64,000 nucleotides of DNA from Flavisphingopyxis sp963800335. Its GTDB lineage: Bacteria; Pseudomonadota; Alphaproteobacteria; Sphingomonadales; Sphingomonadaceae. A program made the position numbers and the translations under genes. A model generated the notes under the pieces. It did not search any database. It was given only the letters and a program-made list of their open reading frames with translations, and was not told where the DNA came from. Location: NCBI GenBank assembly GCA_963800335.1, contig CAWDAN010000001.1, forward strand, positions 248,001-312,000. Direction: 5' to 3'. Positions 58,120 to 64,000 of the stretch are shown here, one piece after another; within the stretch, counting starts at the first letter, position 1, and the number at the start of each line of letters is the position of its first letter.

Positions 58120-58799
58120 GGCGAGGGCGATTCGTCGCGCGACGGAACTGGCTCGACCAGCGCCCGCTTGATCGCCTCGATTGCCTCGGGGGCGCAGATG
58201 AAGCCCATGTGCGGGCACGAAAGTTCGATTTCGCGGTCGCGTTCGTCGGGTGTGCCGCGCGCGCTTTCGGGCGAGATCAGCCCGTCTTTTGGCGACCACA
58301 GGGCAATCGTCGGCACCGGCGGCTTGGCTGCGGGGTGCATCTCGATCGGCGGTGCATCGACCGGGTGGCGGGCGATCAGTTCGTAGATTCGCCAGACGTT
58401 GTTCGCCCGGGGATTACCCGAAAAGGGCGATCCCATCGTCACGACGCGGCTGACCTTGGCAGGAAAGCGCTTGGCATATTCGCGCGCGTAGATGCCGCCG
58501 AGGCTCCAGCCGACCAGCGCGATTGGGCCGCCCGACTTAGTAATCAGATAGTCGATCCGCGCGTCGATCCGCTCGATGACGTCGGCGGTCGCGCCCATGT
58601 TGCGCCCGTGCTTCCAGCGGTGCGCGCGAAACCCGCCGGCGTTGAGCGCCATGCGCAGCAGGCGCAGGCGATTGTCGGCAACCATGAAGCCGGGGACGAT
58701 CATCACGTGCATGCCGCCGCCGACCTTGTGGCGCGGACCGCGCTTGAGGTGCAGCGCGCCGCGGATCCAGTCGGCGAGGACACCGACCTCGCGCAGCAA
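58116..58799 (-). CDS. Alpha/beta hydrolase
   Basis: The body MIVPGFMVADNRLRLLRMAL, RWKHGRNMGATADVIERIDA, ALVGWSLGGIYAREYAKRFP (nucleophile elbow GWSLG), VVTMGSPFSGNPRANNVWRI, and C-terminal CPHMGFICAPEAIEAIKRAL (catalytic His) is a clear alpha/beta-hydrolase. The start is uncertain: no ATG or GTG lies in the correct region, and the TTG at 58799 (LLREVGVLADWIRGALHLKR) is the best I see; a longer product overlapping the ribA end is possible. The function is unknown (lipase/esterase-like). Confidence 0.8.
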   Translation of the reverse strand: MLREVGVLADWIRGALHLKRGPRHKVGGGMHVMIVPGFMVADNRLRLLRMALNAGGFRAHRWKHGRNMGATADVIERIDARIDYLITKSGGPIALVGWSLGGIYAREYAKRFPAKVSRVVTMGSPFSGNPRANNVWRIYELIARHPVDAPPIEMHPAAKPPVPTIALWSPKDGLISPESARGTPDERDREIELSCPHMGFICAPEAIEAIKRALVEPVPSRDESPSP

Positions 58800-58846
58800 C
58801 AGCGGCAGCGCCGGACCGCGCTCAAGCGTTGCGCGGTCGCGCGCGA

Positions 58847-59914
58847 TCAGAGCTGGTGTCCCGTGCGGTCGCGCTTGGTCGCGAGATAGCGTTCGTTGTG
58901 CGCATTGCCCGCCAACGCCAGCGGCAGCCGTTCGACCACCGCGATCCCCGCGGCTTCGAGCCGCGCGACCTTGTCGGGATTGTTGGTCAGCAGCCGCACC
59001 GACGGTATTTCGAGCAGGTCGAGCATCCGCGCGGCAATCGCAAAATCGCGCGCCTCGACGGGAAAGCCGAGGCGGATATTGGCGTCGACCGTGTCGAATC
59101 CCTGATCCTGCAACTCGTATGCGCGCAGCTTGTTTATAAGGCCGATCCCGCGCCCTTCCTGGCGCAAATAGAGCAACACCCCCCAGCCGGCATCGGCAAT
59201 CCGGTCGAGCGCGCCGTGAAGCTGCGGTCCGCAATCGCATTTAAGGCTGCCCAACACATCGCCGGTCAGGCACTCGCTGTGCAGCCGGACGAGCGGGGGC
59301 GTGTCGTCAGGCGTGCCGACGATCAGTGCGACATGCTCGTGCGGGTCGTCGATGCTGCGAAACGCGACGATCTCGCTGTCGATACTGGCCGAGACCGGCA
59401 GCCGCGCGCGCGCCGCGATGACCAAAGCCGCCGGATCGACGAAGGCCGCGACCGCATCGCCATCGGTGTGGACCAGCTCGTCGTCGTCGCGGCTTGCACG
59501 CACGAACAGCGCCGGCAGCAGCCCGGCATGGCGCGCCAGCGCGATGCCTGCGGCGGCGGCGTCGGGCACGGTGACGGCCAGCGTGTCGAACGGGCCCTTG
59601 AACGGGGTGGCGAGGTCGCGCGCCGGGTCGGCCACTGCGATCGCCCGGGAAAGCTCGGGCGCTTTCCCGAGCGCGATCACCACCGGGCCGGGCTGTGCCG
59701 CAGCGAGCTGACTGACCAGCTTTAGCGTTATCGCGCGTTCGAACGAGATCATCAGGTCGCAGCCGCCGCCGCGCGCAAACTGCGTCAGGCTCGCGTCGCT
59801 CGCGGTTTCGACCGCAAGCACGTCGATCGCGCTCGTCGCGCCCGCGATCCGCACGGGCCAGCCGCGCCGCAGCGCGTCGATCGCCTGCGCCGCGCTCCTG
59901 CCCGGCGAGGTCAT
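58847..59914 (-). CDS. ribA: GTP cyclohydrolase II RibA with N-terminal DHBP-synthase-like domain
   Basis: 355 residues from ATG 59914 (start uncertain). The C-terminal half is a good GTP cyclohydrolase II: LVRLHSECLTGDVLGSLKCD, CGPQLHGALDRIAD (three zinc cysteines CX(n)CXC), LLYLRQEGRGIGLINKLRAY, LLTNNPDKVARLEAAGI. The N-terminal half (AIDALRRGWPVRIAG, CDLMISFERAITLKLVSQL) resembles the DHBP synthase part of bifunctional RibBA but lacks the DREDEGD-like active-site acidic motif, so it is probably inactive. Riboflavin pathway. Confidence 0.9.
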   Translation of the reverse strand: MTSPGRSAAQAIDALRRGWPVRIAGATSAIDVLAVETASDASLTQFARGGGCDLMISFERAITLKLVSQLAAAQPGPVVIALGKAPELSRAIAVADPARDLATPFKGPFDTLAVTVPDAAAAGIALARHAGLLPALFVRASRDDDELVHTDGDAVAAFVDPAALVIAARARLPVSASIDSEIVAFRSIDDPHEHVALIVGTPDDTPPLVRLHSECLTGDVLGSLKCDCGPQLHGALDRIADAGWGVLLYLRQEGRGIGLINKLRAYELQDQGFDTVDANIRLGFPVEARDFAIAARMLDLLEIPSVRLLTNNPDKVARLEAAGIAVVERLPLALAGNAHNERYLATKRDRTGHQL

Positions 59915-59942
59915 CCCCGCGGGTCCATCAGCCAGCCCGCCA

Positions 59943-60746
59943 TCAGAACGCGAACTCGGTGACGATCGGGACATGGTCCGACGGCTTGCCCCAGCCGCGG
60001 CACGGCTCGTGCACGACATGGCTGACCGCCTTGCCGGCAAGGTCGGGGGTTACCCACATATGGTCGAGCCGGCGGCCGCGGTCGGATTCGGACCAGTCGC
60101 GCGCGCGATAGCTCCACCAGGTGAACAGGCGGTCGGGCGCGGGGACGAACTCGCGCCCGACATCGACCCAGTCGCCCGCTGCCTTGAGCCGGTCGAGCGT
60201 TTCGATCTCGACCTCGGTATGACTGACCGTCGTGCGCAGTTGCTTGTGGCTCCAGACATCGCTCTCGAGCGGCGCGACGTTAAAATCGCCGGTCAGGATC
60301 GTCGGGCATTTCAGGTTTTTCGACCAGTCGATCATGCGCTCGAGGAAGTCGAGCTTTTGCCCGAACTTTGGATTGGCTTCGCGATCGGCGACCTCGCCGC
60401 CGGCGGGGACGTAGACGTTCTCGATCCGCACGCCGTTGTCGAGCGCGACGCCGATATGGCGCGCCTCCTTGTTGGCCTGCCAGTCGAGCCGGTCGTCCTC
60501 GCGAATCGGGATGCGGCTGATGATCGCGACGCCGTGGTGCATCGGCTGGCCGTGGAGCAACTGGTGGTTATAGCCTAGCTGGCGAAACGGGCCGGCCGGG
60601 AACAGGTCGTCGGTGACCTTGGTCTCCTGCAGGCACAGTACGTCGGGCTGGTGTTCGCGGAGGAACCGTTCGACGATCTCGATCCGGAAACGCACCGAAT
60701 TGATGTTCCACGAGGCGACCTTGATCGTTTTGGGAGTATCGGAAAT
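59943..60746 (-). CDS. xthA: Exodeoxyribonuclease III, apparent ATT start
   Basis: 267 residues if initiated at the ATT at 60746-60744. No ATG, GTG or TTG is near the family N-terminus; ISDTPKTIKVASWNINSVRF matches the expected (M)S-x-TPKTxKxASWNINSVR pattern exactly at this ATT. EEP-fold motifs: LCLQETKVTDDLFPA, YVPAGGEVADREANPKFGQK, TILTGDFNVAPLESDVWSHK, RLDHMWVTPDLAG, SDHVPIVTEF. Abasic-site nuclease and 3' repair. The ATT may be genuine or a G-to-T error. GAGAGAG lies about 10 nt upstream. Confidence 0.92.
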   Translation of the reverse strand: MSDTPKTIKVASWNINSVRFRIEIVERFLREHQPDVLCLQETKVTDDLFPAGPFRQLGYNHQLLHGQPMHHGVAIISRIPIREDDRLDWQANKEARHIGVALDNGVRIENVYVPAGGEVADREANPKFGQKLDFLERMIDWSKNLKCPTILTGDFNVAPLESDVWSHKQLRTTVSHTEVEIETLDRLKAAGDWVDVGREFVPAPDRLFTWWSYRARDWSESDRGRRLDHMWVTPDLAGKAVSHVVHEPCRGWGKPSDHVPIVTEFAF

Positions 60747-60855
60747 GGAACTGACTCTCTCTGCCGGATGATATGCCCCGGCCCTAACCAGACGCTCGGC
60801 GCAACGCAAATGCGCATGCGGGTGACGGCGCGATGGGAACAGGCGGCGCGACAAC

Positions 60856-60890
60856 GAAAAACCCCCGCTCCGGGGGCATGGAGCGGGGGT
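60856..60890 (-). terminator. Intrinsic terminator on the minus strand, downstream of lolA
   Basis: ACCCCCGCTCC (60861-60871) and GGAGCGGGGGT (60880-60890) form an 11-bp stem with an 8-nt loop; on the minus strand it is followed by a run of T (AAAAA at 60856-60860 on plus). It lies 168 bp beyond the lolA stop, so the intervening sequence would be transcribed. Confidence 0.8.
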
Positions 60891-61058
60891 CCGTATCAGC
60901 GTTCGTCACGCTTTACTCGAAACCGCGGGTTCGATGCGGAGTAACAGGGGGGAAAATCCGGCTACCGACCCGTTATGCGGCTTCGAACTCACTTTTACGC
61001 CGGGCCGCCTGTCGCGAAGATGAACAGAGGGTCCTGTTAGCGGTTAAAGCGTGGTTTC
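60891..61058 (-). ncRNA. Candidate structured RNA or long 3' UTR between lolA and its terminator
   Basis: No gene. The stretch contains a near-palindrome TCGAAACCGCGGGTTCGA (60917-60934) enclosed by TTACTC/GAGTAA, then a GGGGGG run, and ends in the strong terminator at 60856-60890. The organisation (free-standing structured stretch plus terminator) fits a small RNA or a stable 3' UTR. Neither a promoter nor a known RNA family was recognised. Confidence 0.35.
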
Positions 61059-61700
61059 TTAGCGGCCACGCGATTTTGTGCGCGGGTCGGTCCAGCGGAA
61101 GCTCGAATCGGCGACCGCGACGTTGAAGCGCTGGTTGCTCAGGCGGATGCTCGTGCGGTTGTTCTGCGCGTCGAGCGCAACCCAGCCGCGCAGCATCAGA
61201 CCGCCGGGCGCCGACGCCTGCTTGACGAAGACCATGTTGATCACGCCATATTCGGGCTTCTTGGGATCCTTGACCTCAATGCTGACGACGTTGGGATCGC
61301 CTGTCTCGACGATCTTGCCATAGCGCGACATGTCGTGATCGGGGTCGAGCAGGACCGATAGCGGCGAATTCTTGATCGGCCAGCGCTGGACCTGCTTGAC
61401 GTCGTAATCGATCATCGTCAGCGACTTGCCGTCAGCGACGATCAGCATCGGCACATCCTTGCCATAGGCAAAGCGGATCTTGCCTGGCTTCTTGAGCAGC
61501 AGGTTGCCGCTCACCGTCTGGCCCTTGCGGTCGGTCTGGGTGAAGTCGGCAGTCATCGAGCTGACCGCCTTCAGATGCGCCTGGACCATCGCCAGCTGCG
61601 CGGCGGACGTATTGCCTTGCGCCACGGCTGGCGCGGCAGGAAGGAAACCTGCGCCGATCAGCGGCGCGGTGAGGAGGGCGAGAGCCAGGGTCTTGTTCAT
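61059..61700 (-). CDS. lolA: Outer-membrane lipoprotein carrier protein LolA
   Basis: 213 residues. Signal peptide MNKTLALALLTAPLIGAGFL...AVAQ. LolA fold: MVQAHLKAVSSMTADFTQTD, RKGQTVSGNLLLKKPGKIRF, SLTMIDYDVKQVQRWPIKNS, and C-terminal LMLRGWVALDAQNNRTSIRL. Periplasmic chaperone carrying lipoproteins to the outer membrane; many lipoproteins are encoded in this window. Confidence 0.93.
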   Translation of the reverse strand: MNKTLALALLTAPLIGAGFLPAAPAVAQGNTSAAQLAMVQAHLKAVSSMTADFTQTDRKGQTVSGNLLLKKPGKIRFAYGKDVPMLIVADGKSLTMIDYDVKQVQRWPIKNSPLSVLLDPDHDMSRYGKIVETGDPNVVSIEVKDPKKPEYGVINMVFVKQASAPGGLMLRGWVALDAQNNRTSIRLSNQRFNVAVADSSFRWTDPRTKSRGR

Positions 61701-61810
61701 AATTGGTCTTCCTGTGCGTAAAATCTATGCGCCGTTATGGCGGTCCGGGTTTGAATGCCCCGTGAACCCGCAAGTTCCCTGCCGTTCAGCATGACGCGAT
61801 GAAGCGGGCC

Positions 61811-64000
61811 CTAAAGCGGCTGGCCGTTCTGGTCGACCAGCACCTCGCGCCGACCGACATGGTTTGGCGCGCTGACCAGCCCTTCTTCCTCCATCCGTTC
61901 GATCAGACGTGCCGCGCTGTTATAGCCTACGCGCAACTGGCGCTGCAGCCAGCTGGTCGATGCCTTCTGGCTGTCGAACACGGTCTGGCACGCCTTGCGG
62001 TACAGGCGTCCCTCGGGCGTGTCGTCGCCGGCGGGTGCCCCGTCGAGCGCGAAGCCGCCATCCTCGGGCTCCTCGGTGACCTCCATGACATATTCGGGCC
62101 GCCCCTGGCCGCGCCAGTGGTCGGCAACCGCGCGGACTTCGTCGTCGCTGACGAAGGGGCCGTGGACGCGCACTACGCTCTTGCCGCCCGGCATGTAGAG
62201 CATGTCGCCCTTGCCGAGCAGCTGTTCGGCACCGCCTTCGCCCAGGATCGTCCGCGAATCGATCTTCGAAGTAACGTGAAAGCTGATCCGCGTCGGCAGG
62301 TTGGCCTTGATCACGCCGGTGATGACGTCGACCGACGGGCGCTGCGTCGCCATGATCAGGTGGATGCCCGCCGCGCGCGCCTTTTGCGCCAGCCGCTGGA
62401 TCAGGAACTCGACCTCCTTGCCCGCAGTCATCATCAAATCGGCGAGCTCGTCGACGATAACGACGATCTGGGGCAGCGGGCGGAAATCGAGCTGCTCTTC
62501 CTCGTACACCGGCTGGCCGGTGTCGGCATCATAGCCGGTCTGGACGCGCCGCCCGAGCGGCTTGCCCTTGGCGAGTGCGCCGCGCACCTTTTCGTTGAAG
62601 CTCGCTAGGTTGCGGACCGAGATCCCCGACATCATGCGATAGCGGTCCTCCATCTGCTCGACCGCCCATTTGAGGGCGCGAACCGCCTTTTGTGGCTCGG
62701 TAACGACGGGGGCGAGGAGGTGCGGGATATTCTCGTAGGCCGACAGCTCGAGCATCTTGGGATCGATCAGGATCATCCGGCAATCGTCGGGGGTCAGGCG
62801 ATAGAGCAGCGAGACGAGCATCGCGTTCAATCCGACCGACTTGCCCGACCCCGTTGTGCCCGCGACGAGCAAATGCGGCATCGGCGCCAAGTCGGCGATC
62901 ACCGCATCCCCTGCGATATTCTTGCCGAGCACGATCGGCAGCGCGCCGTCGTGACCCGAATAGGCGTCCGAGGCGATCATCTCGTGCAGCACGACGGGGT
63001 CGCGGTGGGCGTTGGGCAGCTCGATGCCGATCACCGTCCGGCCCGGAATCGGCGCGATGCGGGCGCTCAATGCCGACATGTTGCGCGCAATATCCTCGGC
63101 GAGGTTGGCGACGCGGCTCGCCTTGGTCCCCGGCGCGGGCTCGAGTTCGTACATCGTCACTACCGGGCCGGGCCGGACCGAAACGATCTCGCCCTTGACC
63201 GAAAAATCCTCGAGCACTGCCTCGAGCAGACGCGCATTGCGCTCGAGCGCGGCCTTGTCGATCACCTGGTGCGAACTGTCCGCCGCCGGGGTCAGCAGGT
63301 CGACCGACGGCAGCGAGTAATTGGAAAACATCTCAGATTGCAGCGCCTTGGGCTGTTTCGACCGCGCGGGCGATGCTGCGGGATCGGAAATCGCCGGCGG
63401 CGGCCGGTCGTTGGGCCGCGCCGCCTTGCGTGGCAGGATGGTGCGCGGCGCATCCTCCGCGTCCGCCCCCTTGTTCGGGACGACGACACGCTCGCTGCCG
63501 GTGGTTTCGTCGCGTTCGCCGCGTAACGACAGCCCGGCAAAGGGTAGTCGCTCGAGCCGCAGACTGCGGTACCAGATGATTATTCCCCCGGTCAGCAGGA
63601 CGATGATCGCGCCCGCGATGACCCACTTGCCGACGTCGCCGGAAAGCCCGGCGAGCCGCTCGATCGCGCTTGCCAGCGCATAGCCCGCGACGCCGCCGCG
63701 TCCGGCGGGCAGGTCCCAGCTCGACCCGGCACCCTGGCTCAGCGCCAGCGCGGTACCGGCGAGCGCGATTCCAACCAGTGCGACGATCGTCTGGCGTTTC
63801 CAGTGGGGTTGTGCCGCGCCGCACCACAGCCGCCAGGCGAACACTCCCAGCAGGGGAACGAGCAACGCCGCGCCAGCGCCGAGCAACAGATAGGCCGCGT
63901 CCGACGCATAGGCACCCCAGCTGCCCGCCCAGTTGCTGGCATGGTCGCCTGCCGCGGTCGACAGCGACCGGTCGCTGCCGCGATGAGTCGCCAGCGCGAT
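61811..64000 (-). CDS. ftsK: DNA translocase FtsK, 5' end outside window
   Basis: The frame stays open from 64000 to the stop at 61811 (about 730 codons visible). Membrane segments at the upstream end (AAYLLLGAGAALLVPLLGVF, VALVGIALAGTALAL, VGKWVIAGAIIVLLTGGIII), a linker (residues ~160-215 of the visible part), then the motor: PHLLVAGTTGSGKSVGLNAM (Walker A), DDCRMILIDPKMLELSAYEN, QIVVIVDELADLMMTAGKEV, RLAQKARAAGIHLIMATQRP, and the C-terminal gamma winged helix (TSWLQRQLRVGYNSAARLIE). Chromosome segregation at the division septum. Confidence 0.96.
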   Translation of the reverse strand: MALATHRGSDRSLSTAAGDHASNWAGSWGAYASDAAYLLLGAGAALLVPLLGVFAWRLWCGAAQPHWKRQTIVALVGIALAGTALALSQGAGSSWDLPAGRGGVAGYALASAIERLAGLSGDVGKWVIAGAIIVLLTGGIIIWYRSLRLERLPFAGLSLRGERDETTGSERVVVPNKGADAEDAPRTILPRKAARPNDRPPPAISDPAASPARSKQPKALQSEMFSNYSLPSVDLLTPAADSSHQVIDKAALERNARLLEAVLEDFSVKGEIVSVRPGPVVTMYELEPAPGTKASRVANLAEDIARNMSALSARIAPIPGRTVIGIELPNAHRDPVVLHEMIASDAYSGHDGALPIVLGKNIAGDAVIADLAPMPHLLVAGTTGSGKSVGLNAMLVSLLYRLTPDDCRMILIDPKMLELSAYENIPHLLAPVVTEPQKAVRALKWAVEQMEDRYRMMSGISVRNLASFNEKVRGALAKGKPLGRRVQTGYDADTGQPVYEEEQLDFRPLPQIVVIVDELADLMMTAGKEVEFLIQRLAQKARAAGIHLIMATQRPSVDVITGVIKANLPTRISFHVTSKIDSRTILGEGGAEQLLGKGDMLYMPGGKSVVRVHGPFVSDDEVRAVADHWRGQGRPEYVMEVTEEPEDGGFALDGAPAGDDTPEGRLYRKACQTVFDSQKASTSWLQRQLRVGYNSAARLIERMEEEGLVSAPNHVGRREVLVDQNGQPL

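Noticed and set aside
58800..59240. N-terminal extension of the alpha/beta hydrolase to 59240
   Set aside because: This part lies in the ribA coding sequence in a shadow frame and has no hydrolase features.

Overview
The window is a high-GC, gene-dense chromosomal segment from an alphaproteobacterium, almost certainly in the Sphingomonadales. The basis is the protein set: GapR (DUF2312), DUF2093, a HIG1-type twin-helix protein, HWE-type sensor kinase, large TonB-dependent receptor, lipoprotein-rich M16/M28 peptidases and paired acyl-CoA dehydrogenases. The sphingomonad assignment is by recognition of protein style, not by a search. No rRNA, tRNA, CRISPR array, insertion sequence or prophage is visible.

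Layout. 0-5.4 kb: four acyl-CoA dehydrogenase genes and an SDR (a beta-oxidation-type locus). 5.5-10.5 kb: small lipoprotein, HNH endonuclease, gluQ, HIG1-like protein, PduO-type adenosyltransferase, M28 peptidase. 10.5-16.2 kb: two divergent sensor kinases (HWE kinase and a PAS-PAS-HisKA-REC-REC hybrid) and a serine hydrolase. 16.3-21.0 kb: egtB-egtD followed by a YqcI/GntA-like haem hydroxylase, a DUF1989 protein and a TupA-like ATP-grasp ligase, all in one direction. This is the most interesting metabolic locus here. 21-32.7 kb: nupC, yhhQ, yggT, folD, marC, OmpA lipoprotein, CNNM/CBS protein, helix-hairpin-helix protein, purD/xseA (divergent, overlapping start codons), DUF2093, M23 peptidase. 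33-39.7 kb: TonB-dependent receptor, TPR-2OG-Fe(II) oxygenase, TPR-sulfotransferase. 39.7-46.7 kb: a pair of paralogous small secreted proteins, clpB, M16 peptidase and a small protein. 46.7-55.3 kb: the yebC-ruvC-ruvA-(new gene)-ruvB / ybgC-tolQ-tolR-tolA-tolB-pal block on the minus strand. It is interrupted by a plus-strand membrane protein/XRE regulator pair and by an AT-rich small membrane-protein gene wedged between ruvA and ruvB. 55.4-64 kb: ybjQ-like, gapR, pyk, thioesterase, alpha/beta hydrolase, ribA, xthA, lolA, ftsK.

A dominant technical feature is that at least 18 otherwise well-conserved genes are broken by one-base frameshifts (dehydrogenases, M28 peptidase, both kinases, egtD, folD, purD, xseA, the receptor, ruvA, ruvC and others). 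Several are repaired by removing a single base, two of them in homopolymer runs. Housekeeping genes such as purD, xseA, folD and ruvA are very unlikely all to be pseudogenes together. These breaks are therefore treated as probable sequence errors (uncorrected long reads), and each broken gene is annotated as one locus from its real start to its real stop.

Functionally, the right half is mostly cell-envelope and DNA-maintenance machinery (Tol-Pal, LolA, Pal, FtsK, RuvABC, GapR, Xth). The left half is fatty-acyl or steroid-type catabolism, signalling and small-thiol (ergothioneine) biosynthesis. Tight translational coupling through ATGA or GTGA overlaps recurs (folD/lipoprotein, ybgC/tolQ, DUF1989/ATP-grasp, DUF2093/M23, ruvA/new gene/ruvB).
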